Shown piece after piece: positions 23,062 through 34,141 of a stretch of 64,000 nt of DNA. Position numbers and translations under genes: made by a program. The stretch spans positions 6,212,167-6,276,166 of the forward strand of contig OZ024785.1 of NCBI GenBank assembly GCA_964017065.1. The letters are read 5' to 3'. The stretch comes from Haliclona indistincta (lineage: Eukaryota; Porifera; Demospongiae; Haplosclerida; Chalinidae). The notes under the pieces were generated by a model, which was not told the origin of the DNA, ran no database searches, and worked only from the letters and a program-made list of their open reading frames with translations. Position 1 is the first letter of the stretch. The number at the start of each line of letters is the position of its first letter.

Positions 23062-23661
23062 AATACCTTTATGATTGATAAACCTTACTATTATTCATAG
23101 CTACAGATTGTTATGTATGATGGACATGTCAATAAATAATTTAATATTAATTAATTGTGCTGTTAGGGTTTGAGGACCTAAGTCCTCAAACCTATATGAC
23201 AAATCAAATTAATGATTAGTAGCTAAAACTAACTAGTAATAGGCTCCAGAACTATGAACGTGGTGCACTGACTTAGATAAACAAGCTCGTATTGACTCTA
23301 CACATACCTCTTCAACAAATCAATACACAGTGTTTGTTCAACTCTGCTGGTTTTAAGATAAACAATATCAACAGTACAGTTCCAACTGTGAACAATTTTA
23401 ATCTCGGTAGGTAACTACAATTTTGTTAAGGCTAGCATGGAAATTAATTCAAATACGTAACAATGCATGCAAATTCAAATCTTATTACAACTCCTATTAT
23501 TATTCTCCTATTCTCTTATTACTATAAAGCTCTGTAATAAAAATACTGTTAGTATATGCTCAACAATATTTTGTTAAGCATGTAAAAATTTTGTAGAATT
23601 AAAAATAGCTGTTATATAAACAGTGCATGCAAAATAAAATTCCCAATTAAAATCTTCACTG

Positions 23662-26444
23662 TCAGTTAGCTGAATGAACTGTAGCATAAACTACTCTGTC
23701 AATGCTGGGTGGAGCCATTGGTGCATTTGGTGGGTGGAAACCTAATTGAGCATACACCAATTCCTTGGGTCTTTGACGGCATGGCTGCTCAACCTGAAAC
23801 CATGGATAATAATAATAATTTATTATGCTAAAGGTGAACAATTTACATTATTATGTATAAACACCTGATTTGAAGAAAAATCGTAAAGACATTCAGCCTT
23901 ATCAGTTTCAATAGTTGCTTGCACCTGCAGAAATGTCAATGCAGCAAAATAATACAAGGTGCATTAATAACAAACATTATTCTGCGGCAGAGGAGTTGAA
24001 TCATATAGCTTATTTCCAAGCACCAATTCCTAAATTGAAGTATAATTTAATACTTCATATTATCATCGAGTACTTACTTTTTGCTCTACTGTGACACAAT
24101 TTGGTCTAATAAGGAATAAAATAAATTGTTGAATAATTTTAAAAACAGTTACAGTTTTACCTGGTTGATTGCAGGCGATTCTTTCCTACAGGTTTTAATG
24201 ATAAAATCACGTATATCAGCAAAATTTACCTTTTAAGCAAATGATTGCGGCTAGAATGGTTCCAACAACTAAGAGCAGGATTAACAGAACTGTTGCTACT
24301 ACAGTGCTTGCAATGATGTAAACTGTTACATGCTGAGATTGATTTGATGGTTCAACTGATGCTGAAAGTTCTGCTGCTATACCCACAAGATCAATCACCA
24401 CAAGTTAGCACACAATGATAAACAGCTTACAAACAGTTGAGGTAGCTTCAGCTTCAGTAGTACTTTTATCTGTGAAAAATTATTACTTTTGATTAGTCAA
24501 AACTAGAAAACAGATATTCAATATTGGTCTTTGCCTATTCACTCGAACTTTATTCAGAGGCATGAAGGAGTTAATGTTATGTGTACAACATCACATTTTG
24601 TGGGAGCATGCATACTTTCTGTGACTAAGTAAACTGAGGTCAATCAACCACTAAGAAAATGCCCATAGACAGATGTGTATACTCACATCACAATGCATAT
24701 CATTTTAGTGCTAGGCATACTGATGGCGATGCTGTACAAGAAGAGCTAGACTCTACATAAAAATTATTTAAATTTGCAATTTGCAGCTACATGGCAACTT
24801 ACACGTAGGCAACACTGAAATCCTGAATGTAAGTGTGGATACGAAATTTCCATTGTCAGCAATACAAACATAGTTAAATGAAGATTGAATATTTGTAACT
24901 GTATAAACTGGATCTGATGTCACAGTTACATTGCCTTGTGGAGTGGTCAATAAAATGACTGGGCTACAATCGATTGGAAGGGTATTTCTGACATTGCAAT
25001 TCACTGCAAAGTCATCACCAGCACTGACAGTTGTCGTTATTATATGAGAGTCATTGCCAAGTACAAACCCAGGTGGACCTGCAAGAACATACTTGTCCTG
25101 AACAAAACACAACATAAATATGTGCTTGCATAATTATTGTATTATATAGTACAACTTACGAGTAACAGTAAGAGTGAAGGAATACGGATCAGATCCCAAG
25201 AAGTTGCTTGCTGTCACATTGTAAACACCTGCATCTCCAAGACTGACATTTGATATATTGAGTGAGGTTGCTGATACATCTCCTTGGTATGCTACACCAT
25301 CTTTAGTCCAACTGAAGTTGCTCCCCACATCAGGTTGTGCTTCCAGGTTCAACCGCAGAGAAAAACTTTTCCCCTCTCCGACACAAGGATTATTAACCCC
25401 ATCAGTAAACTCAGGAGGAACTGAAATTAGATTGTTTTTACAGAGTATAAGATTGATGAAACCACCGACATTAGGGCATGTACTCTTGCAGAGCATGAAT
25501 GTAATCATGCCAGATTTTGATTTAAAGACTGAAAATAAGCTCCCAAAGTATTGATGGTGAAAGGTTTTCACCTTTATACGTTCTGGAACATTATTTAAAA
25601 AAATATTCATCCTAGCTATTCTTTCACTATAATACATAAACAAGCTACAGTTTATAAGACTCACATTGCACATTGATGGTGACTACTGCATGTTTAGTGA
25701 CAATGTAGCGTGGAGCACTTCCAGATCCAATAGAATGCTCAAGTGTGCAATTGTATACACCAGACTGACTCCGCATTATGTTAGTGTATGAATATACCAC
25801 ATTATCTGTTGAAGTAGCTAGTATAGTGGAACCAAAGGTCCATCTGGCATCAATACCAGAAACAGTACCAGGACTGGGGGCACAGGAGAGAGAACCATTG
25901 GTTTCTTCTACTACATTGATTGTGCCGTTGGGATTAAGTACCGGGTCACCACATACTGAAACAGAACTAAGTAATTATCACACAGTGATTAATATAATTA
26001 TGTACGTATAAGCTTACCTAACTCACTAAAACGAATGTCCTCTTGATTCGAACCAGTAGTACAGCCAATAATAGTATCCACAGTATTACTCAATACATCT
26101 CGAGGAACAGGCATCATCAGTGTATACTCTATCTCACTCCCACTAGGTGGTAGTATTGTTACACCAGAGGAGTTAGTGAGTGGTGCTGGACTGACGCCTG
26201 AGCCAGCTACCAAGATGGTAAAAGTGTTCTCAGCACATCGGAGGCAGGTAAAAATGTCATAGATAATAGCAGGCTCCTGATCAAAACCACCTCCAGGAAA
26301 ATCAAAGTTCTGCAGACACTGGCAGTCACCTGTAGCAAAGAAAAGTAGCCTAGCACTGCTGCACAAGAGATAGGACATACCTTGAGCTATGACTAGCACG
26401 AGAATGACTAGTCGCAGCGAGGAGAACTTCAGTCCACTCGCCAT
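23662..26444 (-). CDS. Ig-domain receptor II with ITIM-like cytoplasmic tail
   Basis: The ectodomain exons (26381-26444, 26018-26329, 25665-25955, 25160-25420, 24803-25078) match receptor I module by module, with the same phase-1 introns. The stalk and TM differ: a small exon near 24430-24471 (KSTTEAEATSTV), then about 24230-24376 with TM VTVYIIASTVVATVLLILLL. Tail exons near 24165-24190, 24085-24110, 23990-24045 (ELVLGNKLYDST), about 23873-23932 (DKAECLYDFSSN) and the last exon from about 23800 to 23662, which contains ELVYAQLGF and, 25 residues on, DRVVYATVHSAN. LVYAQL and VVYATV fit the ITIM pattern (I/V/L/S-x-Y-x-x-I/V/L), which in vertebrates recruits SH2 phosphatases. Receptor I lacks this tail. 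Exact edges of the small tail exons are uncertain. Confidence 0.75.
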
Positions 26445-27155
26445 GTAAATAAACAGACGGTCACAAATTCAGCAGAGAGACGTAGCCTTTTGTTGAAGGT
26501 GGTTACTAAAACCCGGGACGGGACGGGACTCAGGCGGGATGTCCCGTCCCGTCCCGCATACTAAAATGCGGGACGAAAATAAAATCTTTCATTATTACTG
26601 TATAGTCTAGCCTAGTACCTATTCGCTGTCGTGAAAGGCCTCTATGATGCAGGCATTTATCTACAGGTGCAATAATGTCTGCATACTGAAATTAATGTTG
26701 CATTGCTGCATGTTATTTCCGGGTAATAATAATTATTATTGTGAGTTATTTTCCCAATAACATATTGTATTGGAAAAGGTACATGCACTGAAATAAAACC
26801 GAAATTGTACATGTTGTACAATTGTGTGATGACAAAAATAAAACTGAGCCATGACAAAAGGGAAAAATAATTATAGTCTAGCTACTTGCAGTTAGAACAG
26901 AACCATTTTCGTAACAACCTCTGAGGATTTCCAATACATTTAAAATGGTACCACTCCTTGCATCGACTGCATCGACTCTAGAGGTGACTACGGCCCAAGA
27001 GCTGACTGCAGCCTAGACATGTGGACTCAGTCGTGTGTATGCTACCAATTGGGTATATAACGTCGCGAAGATGACCGCTTTGCAGATCAAGCTACTTTTA
27101 TTACAAAGTGGAAGATTTCGAATAAAAAAGTAAATTCCAACTTCAAGACAAAATT
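26445..27155. promoter_or_regulatory. Shared upstream region of receptor II and metallothionein-like E
   Basis: A 711-bp interval. The copy E promoter keeps TATATAA (27054-27060) and the ACCAATTGGGTATATAACG block seen upstream of copy D, but I do not see the TGACGTCA site or the TTTTGCACACGG element present for D. The segment from 26510 to about 26576 is a CGGGAC-rich repeat that is absent from the copy D interval. Confidence 0.45.
26510..26576. repeat. CGGGAC-rich dispersed repeat, copy 2
   Basis: GGGACGGGACGGGAC followed by GTCCCGTCCCGTCCC forms an inverted repeat with a further CGGGAC copy. It resembles the stretch at 596-690. Confidence 0.45.
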
Positions 27156-27623
27156 ATGGCCGAGTCTACTGCTGCTGCTATTAACACAGTCACTTGCAAG
27201 TGTGGTAAGCAGAGGAGCACCTATATCACACAGCAACTATCTTTTTTCCCTTCACAGAGAATTGTTCCTGTGGTTCAGATAGCAAGTGTGTTGGACAGCA
27301 GTGTGCTGAGGGATGCTGTACCTGTGTGTGCAGGGGATGTGATGGGAGCCAGTGTAGCTGTGGTGATGACTGTAGATGTGGCAAAGGTTGCTGTGAAACA
27401 GCTGTCTGCAAGAAATGCAGTAAGTGAGACAAGGGCTCAAACTGAATGGTTGTTTCATGTTTTTCCTCCAGCAAACTGTCAGTGTGGTCCAAGCTGCAAG
27501 TGTTCTAGCTGTGATGACAACTCCTGCTGTCAGTGCACCTGCATTGGTTGTGATGGAGCCAGTTGCTCATGTGACAAGGACAAGTGCAAATGTGACAAAG
27601 ATTGCTGCACAAGAATCGCCTGA
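27156..27623 (+). CDS. Metallothionein-like cysteine-rich protein, copy E (diverged)
   Basis: Exons 27156-27204, 27258-27419 and 27472-27623. It has GSDSKC instead of GSDCKC, so the third Cys of exon 2 is lost; other cysteines are kept and the C-terminus is CCTRIA. Intron 1 is about 53 bp. It is divergent from receptor II, mirroring the D/receptor I pair; the downstream flank (about 27715-27940) also matches the flank of copy D (about 23165-23390), so the pair was duplicated as one block. Confidence 0.78.
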   Translation: MAESTAAAINTVTCKCGKQRSTYITQQLSFFPSQRIVPVVQIASVLDSSVLRDAVPVCAGDVMGASVAVVMTVDVAKVAVKQLSARNAVSETRAQTEWLFHVFPPANCQCGPSCKCSSCDDNSCCQCTCIGCDGASCSCDKDKCKCDKDCCTRIA

Positions 27624-27945
27624 AATACCTTTATGATTGATAAACCTTATTATTATTCATAGCTATAGAGGATGGAAATTTCTTTGCAAATTTATAATAA
27701 ACTATTGTGTCTACCGAAGTCCTCTGACCTATGACAAAATCAAAATAATGATTAGTAGCTTAAACTAACTTATTTCGACAGTAATAGGCTCCAGAACTAT
27801 GAACATGGTGCGGCACTGACTTTGATAAACAAGCTCGTGTTGACTCTACACATACCTCTTCAACAAATCAATACACAGTGTTTGTTCAGCTCTGATGGTT
27901 TTAAGATAGACAATCAACAGTACAGTTCCAACTGTGAGCAATATT

Positions 27946-28188
27946 AGGGAGACACGGTAGTGTCTCCCTATGTAGGGATGAACGAGAAAACAAGATGGCG
28001 GCTACATACATGTATTAGCGTTCAAACGCTGATATTTCGCCTGGTGTTGAATTTTATACGTCTTTAGACACTTAGATCTGCTCTCTGACGTTGCCCCATC
28101 TTACAGTAGCAAGGAGATTGCTCGAAATTGTTACTAAAGTGACGAACCTGGAAACGGTGAAAATCGAGTTTCGTCATCTTCGTTTTCT

Positions 28189-28221
<33 letters not shown>

Positions 28222-29095
28222 TTTCTTTCTTCCACTCGCCTAGCGCCTTTACGCGAGCAGTGCCGAGACCAAAACATCCACGAACAGTCGTGAAATTCCC
28301 CTGGCATGTGCCTTTTGAGCTTTGTTTTTAGCGCAACGGCGATCTAAGTTCCGCGATTTCTCGATCGTGATCCATTGTCAGCTTAGTGTTAGACGCCATT
28401 ATTGTGATTGCGCAATACGCACGTGACCAAGCAATGGGTAGCGCACGTGACCAAGGAGCTAAAGTATCGCTGCGCCGTGTGGATCACTATCACGGAGAAC
28501 ACACACCCGGCATTTGTCTGGAGTCTTCGAAGAACGGTAAGCTCGTGTAGGATCGCCATTCTGCACTTGCCAGATAATTATAACCGCCGTATTATAGGTC
28601 TACAAACAAGTGTGGGCGGGGCTCGTATGCACTGCATGCATGCATGCATGCGTAGGCGACTAGGCAGACCTGATACGTACAGCTTAACAATTTTAGCTAT
28701 AAGTTTAAGAAAAGCCATCAACAACCGGATTACTAAACTAATGGTGGAAATAAAGACTTCTCAGCACATGCATGATATTGAACTGCACTTCACTAAAAAG
28801 AAAAAAAGGACACAAACAAGAAATTAAAAAGATTTCTATCGAAATCAAAAGGATGTAGTGATGAAGAAATCTACCACTGGTTCACAATGTAAACCAACAA
28901 GGAACAAGCATAGAATGGTGACACGGGCTATAATCTGGCCACAGCAGCCACTGATGTAGGGATCTATGGTCTGTTAGCAAGTCAATCGTGTCACCATTCT
29001 ATGCTTGTTCCTTGTTGGTTTACATTGTGAACCAGTGGTAGATTTCTTCATCACTACATCCTTTTGATTTCGATAGAAATCTTTTTAATTTCTTG
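27946..29095 (+). mobile_element. Non-autonomous Helentron-like element (~1.15 kb)
   Basis: It starts with AGGGAGACACGGTAGTGTCT (a small terminal palindrome) and its first ~470 bp match, in reverse orientation, the 5' region of the large element ending at 47370, including the AAACAAGATGGCGGCTAC, TTTCTTC-rich and GGCATGTGCCTTTTGA words. It ends in a ~280-bp hairpin whose stem matches the hairpin at 32111-32803. The duplicated host block gives an empty site: around 23385-23425 the host reads through CTGTGAACAATTTTAATC to GTAACTACAATTTTG without the insert. The host base after the 3' end is T, as for the large copy. There is no coding capacity. A (TTTC)n run lies at about 28188-28230. Confidence 0.7.
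28815..29095. repeat. 3'-terminal hairpin of the non-autonomous element
   Basis: Two ~125-bp arms, CAAGAAATTAAAAAGATTTC at the left and its complement at the right, enclose a ~30-bp loop. The arms share GAAATCAAAAGGATGTAG and CAATGTAAACCAACAAGG words with the hairpin at 32111-32803. Confidence 0.85.
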
Positions 29096-29417
29096 TAACT
29101 ACAATTTAGTTCAGCATGGAAATTAATTGCGTGCACATTCAAATCGTTTTACAACTCCTATTATTATTCTCCTATTCTCTTATACTATAAAGCTCTTGTG
29201 TAATAGTCAGTTTGTTAAATAAACTGCAGCGTAGTCAAACCAAAATTAATTATCATAGTGCACATAAAAATACATTAAAATGTAACAGCATGTAATTAAA
29301 AATTTTATGCTTTGAGCCTTGATCACTAAAATACAAGACCACTAAATTTCTGTAATAAAAATACTGTTAGTATACATGTAAAATTAATAGAAAAATGGAG
29401 AAAATTTTGTTGGTATT

Positions 29418-32019
29418 CTAGAGATATTCATAAGACTGATCCATTTCCTCTGTAGTTGTTCCATAAGCTACATTATCATTCACTGCAATGGACTGGCTAT
29501 GAGGAGCTGACTGTGTTTGCAGTACTGAGGAATAGGCAGCATTGTCCTTCAGTTCAATAGACCGAGGAACACCTCCTCCCAGTACTCCATAACACTCATT
29601 CTCTACTGACTGGAGTTTATCAGGTTCACCTATAAAAAATTAATGCTGTTTCAACTAGTCATGTTAGTATTATTGTAACAGTGCACTAACACATACATGT
29701 TAAGCTGTTTTCATACAACAATTGTAACTCATAATATGTAATGCGTACTATTATAACATGCACTCTAAGTTAATAGCACGTATAGCATCTTGTAGCACGT
29801 ATAGCATAAAAGCACTCAAAGTAAGGACTATAGTAGTTCACTCTTACGCCATTTCTTTTTGCAAATCAAGACTGCTGCTACTAGCACCACTAGTATCACT
29901 AGTATCAGAATGACTGCTATCAGTCCAACAACAGCACCAACAAAGACACCAGTTGAGATATAACCTGAAGATCAGAAAGAAATTAGACAACAGCAGATGT
30001 TGCTATGATCTACACTGTTATTACCTTCAAATCCTGTGAAGGAATATAAATCTGATACTGAAGCACTTCTACCAAATGGATTACTAGCACTGACTTTAAA
30101 TCGATGTCGTCCTGATTGAGTAAAAGGAACGATAATCGTATAGTTCATTGGACCTGATGGGACACCAGTCTGTGTGTCTGATAATACTAGTACAACACTG
30201 TTTTGTTCATTCATCACAGATATGTTGAAGAACAGTAAGGTATGTCCAGGAGTCAGTTTCACTGTCACTGTGAATAGTTGTATACCCACAGTAACATCAG
30301 TGATCATTGGTACTGATGGAACACCTGAGAACACACACACAGAGAATGTGAAGAGATCATACAGTCTCACTGACTCACCTGATGTAGCCAATATGTAATT
30401 GGTGGTTTGTCGTTCACTATTACCAAGCTCATTGGTAGCAGTGATAGTACAGGAGTAGTTCATTCCAGCAGTCACATTCTCTGGTCCAGTTGGTATCACA
30501 GCCATACCATCACTACACATGTTAGCACTACAGCTCCTGTCACTGGCTAGTCCACTACCACTACCCTCCTCCTCACTGCGACATGCCACAGCCACACTAG
30601 TGAGAGGCACTCCACCTGTGTGCATGAAGCTCCAGGTTACCACCAGCTTTCCATTAGTGCTCACAAGATTGGTCGCCAAAAATTCAGGAACTAGAGAATA
30701 TTCAAGAATTAATATCAAGAGTGTTGTTCTCACCTCCTGCCATTGTCATGAAGGCTACTGTATTACTGGGTTGACTATGAGCGATGCCTTGCTCCATACA
30801 GGACATGTCAAGCTGTGGAGATACAGCTCTGACACTGGCAGTGTAGCTGGTGTTGGGTTTCAGTCCAGTCACAGTGAAGGTGTTGGTGTAGGATGGATCA
30901 GTACTGATGGCATTGAATGATCTAGTAACATTAATGAATGGTGGACTCATTGATACAAGCTCCACTAGAAATGCATTGAATGCTGGTACTCCACTAGTGA
31001 GTGGGTTCTGCCAGTGAAGAATAATAGAGGTAGAACTATCATCAGTCAAATTGATGAGAGCGAGGTTTCTAGGAGTAGTGGGTAAACCTGAAAGATATTA
31101 TGAGATACAAGTTAGAACTCATAGTTAGTGCTGCCAATTTTGGCCATAATAATTAATGAATAGTTTTAATTTTATCCACAAAAAATATTGTTTATAGTGC
31201 TGGTATAATGTATAAATTATACAGTATAGTGGGCACTTTGCAGTTAATTTTGACGAAATCTCGCCAATTTGTCAAATTCGCCAAATATTTTATTCCGCCA
31301 GAATTACAGTAACTTATTAACAAAAGAAAAGCAAAGTGTCTCACTGCCACAAGGGTCACGCATACCTGCTGGCAAAGCCAGGACACCTGTGCACCAAGCA
31401 GGTACTGTGTGCTGGTGCTGCGCAGTCTCCTGGAGCAGGGCAAGGAACTTGCAGGAGCGCCAACTGTGTCTCTCACTGCAGGAGTGGGCACCCGAAGTCC
31501 CACCGACGCCTTTAGTGATCAATGAGACACAGCCAGTGTACTTTGCTCCCCATACAGCACAAGCTTAAGACCAGGTACCCATTTTACAGATGGGTGGGGC
31601 CGGGAAGGCTGGAGTACTTTTTTCCTCCTGCTCTAGCTCTGGGATTCGAACCAGTGTCCTCTGGGTTATAAACCCAAGACCGTATCTACCAGTTGAACCA
31701 CCAGGGCACCCACACTTACTATTAACACCTATAGTGTGAAGACGTATGAACCACTTACTAATAACACTCAGTGTGAAGACGTATGAATCAGATCCTAAAG
31801 AGTTGCTTGCTGTCACATTGTAAACACCTGCATCTCCAAGACTGACATTTGATATATCAAGTGAGGTTGCTGATACATCTCCTTGGTATGCTACACCATC
31901 TTTAGTCCAGCTGAAGTTGTTGCCCACATCAGGTTGTGCTTCTAAGTTTAAGTGCAGAGAAAAATTTTCACCCTCTCCAAGACAAGAACTGTTAAGACCA
32001 TCAGTAAATTTAGGAGAAA
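29418..32019 (-). CDS. Receptor III: Ig + three FN3 + TM + tyrosine tail (5' part missing)
   Basis: Exons 31759-32019 (Ig-like, NNFSWTKDGVAYQGDVS), 30734-31087 (FN3, LPTTPRNLALINLTDDSSTS, GLKPNTSYTASVRAVS), 30379-30690 (FN3-like, VPEFLATNLVSTNGKLVVTW), 30025-30324 (FN3-like), 29848-29964 (TM, VVGLIAVILILVILVVLVAA) and 29418-29629 (tail). All introns are phase 1. The tail has NECYGVL, DNAAYSSV, DNVAYGTT and QSYEYL, candidate Tyr phosphorylation sites. Ig exon 31759-32019 equals exon 4 of receptors I and II; exons 1-3 expected upstream are replaced by a 15-kb element and beyond it only a scrap of exon 3 remains (47501-47522). The gene is thus probably 5'-truncated unless another promoter is used. 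Confidence 0.75.
31320..31715 (-). mobile_element. tRNA-derived SINE
   Basis: On the minus strand the element starts with a tRNA-like head: GGGTGCCCTGGTGGTTCAAC, A-box-like TGGTTCAACTGG, anticodon-like arm CTTGGGTTTATAACCCAG and B-box GGTTCGAATCCC (about 31627-31638). The body continues with CTGTAAAATGGGTACCTGG and a GC-rich part, CCTGCAGTGAGAGACACAG. The body recurs at 52225-52450. The TPsiC stem is imperfect, so I call a SINE head, not a working tRNA. It lies in an intron of receptor III. Confidence 0.7.
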
Positions 32020-32110
32020 CTAAATAGGAAAAGATTTACAAGATTATGTTTAAGTTTAAGCTATGTTTCGTGTAGATATGCATGCAAATTTGTGTTATAC
32101 ATAATAGTTA

Positions 32111-32803
32111 CAAGAAAGAAAAAGATTTCTTACGAAATCAAAAGGATGTAGGGATGGAGATATAATGAAGAAATCTACTACTGGTCCACAATGTAAACAA
32201 ACAAGGAACTAGCATGGAATGGTAACACGACTGACTTGCTAACAGACCATAGATCCCTACATCAGTGGGTGCTGTGGCATCGGATGATGAATATCATTAC
32301 AGCCCCTGCATAATAGCTGTTGCTAGGAAGCACCAAACACATTAGCTCCTTCGCTTGATCCCAAAATTCACGTCGGCTATACTCATCCAAACAAGCCTCA
32401 ACGGAGAAGATAACAAGTGGATCGGAGGATGTTGAAGTAAATGGAGCAGCTTATTTGGTCCTACTGCTCAATATTGTAGATGTTCCAGCCAGCATCCTCA
32501 TGGTGAAAGTTTATACGCATGCGTAGTTGGTCATTGATGACACACCCCTGTACTCATTCGGAGCATTTGCTAGAACTACGCTTAACTATTATCATAGTTT
32601 AAACTGCATTTCAGCTTGTCACAAAATATTGATCTTATGTACAGCCACTGATGTAGGGATCTATGGTCTGTTAGCAAGTCAGTCGTGTTACCATTCCATG
32701 CTAGTTCCTTGTTTGTTTACATTGTGGACCAGTAGTAGATTTCTTCATTATATCTCCATCCCTACATCCTTTTGATTTCGTAAGAAATCTTTTTCTTTCT
32801 TGT
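32111..32803. repeat. 3'-terminal hairpin of the giant element
   Basis: Arms 32111-32275 and about 32640-32803 are inverted copies (CAAGAAAGAAAAAGATTTCT at the left), separated by about 360 bp of unrelated sequence. The stem includes CACTGATGTAGGGATCTATG, also in the short element. Confidence 0.85.
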
Positions 32804-33089
32804 TTGTGTTCTTTTTTCTTAAAAATTATTTATTTGCAAATTATCGTTTAATAATAGCTGTCAGGTATAATCTATGTTGTGCTCTGTTTCCTGTTGTTAA
32901 TAATAATTATAATTAATTTTTATTATTATTAATTATTTTGATACATGCATCAAAATTTTCTTAATTGCCGAGCGCCTTAGCATGTAATCGCGGAGTACTG
33001 TGTCGAAATTGTATGTTTGTATGTATATATATATATATGTCACGCTTAGGAATGCAATCAGTCCATATGGCGAGGCCCATACTGTAGTA

Positions 33090-33475
33090 TTGTATGCGAG
33101 GCCCACGAGGGCAGCAATTGCAAGTCCCCGGGATTGCACGTTCTTTCATAACTATTCGACGTTCTTTCATAACTGGACTACAAAATGGACGACGATTCGT
33201 CTTCCCATCTCGCTTTCCATGCACCGCCCTCATCAGCGATACTGTGACTGATGCTGCAGCAAGAACCAGGGCTTTGGCACGGGAGAGAAAGCCTAGACAG
33301 CGTGACTCAACGCTAAGACATGTCTTGTTTATGACTCCTCCTCTTCCCGGACACTGTTAAACTATGGAACAAATTACCTGCTGAGATTATCACCACAGCA
33401 GATTGTCTCCACTCCATCCCTCTCTGTTTTCAAGAAAGATATTCGTGGCTATCTATCTAATTTAATCTAGTAACT
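33090..33475 (+). mobile_element. Non-LTR retrotransposon 3' fragment
   Basis: Near 33340-33475, spread over two reading frames, are the residues DTVKLWNKLPAEIITTAD and then SLSVFKKDIRGYLSNLI before a stop. This is the usual C-terminus of LINE reverse-transcriptase proteins (LW-N-LP ... FK..L). Upstream frames are broken. It lies inside the giant element and is a dead fragment. Confidence 0.6.
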
Positions 33476-34141
33476 TAGTTGTTTTTATTAATGAATTTTA
33501 TTTCTGTGCGAGGCAAATACATGCTGTAAGTATACCTAGTAAATAATTATTAGCTATGTAGCTATTGGTTCATCTACATCATTAGTATCATGATCTGTAA
33601 TAATAATAATTATTAAGTCAAGACTCAGTAGAGTACTAGACGGTGAGCCAGAAAAAAACAGCACGCAAATTGAGCCGTTTCTCTATTTCGGCGTATAGTC
33701 CCTTAAAATCTCCTTGGCTTCATCAATAACTTATCCTCTTGCTTGTACAGCCTTTGGCAAGTACATTGTTTGACAACAGAGATTGTGAAATGGGTGTTGG
33801 CGTATAACATAGTTAGCCTATAGTAACCAACGCTAACTTGTTTTTAAATTTCTGCTGTCGAGCAACATGCAAAGGTATTAGGTAATAATCTATTAATAAT
33901 CCATCTCATTTTTACCATTATACCTCAATGGTACTGCGCTTAGCCTATAGCCTATCTACCGGTTAATTGTTGCAATTGCGCATGTGTATAATCTAGAGAG
34001 AGCACGCGTCGGTTCTCCACATTTGTATGTGTAACTAGTAATAGCGTAAAATCTGATACCACATCAGTCGCCAATATACTGCTTGAATTGTGTTAGACTT
34101 TCCGGTGGATAGCAGCACTGCACCACGAAAAGGACTGAATC

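Noticed and set aside
31567..31715. tRNA gene on the minus strand
   Set aside because: A and B boxes are present but the TPsiC stem mispairs and a SINE body follows.
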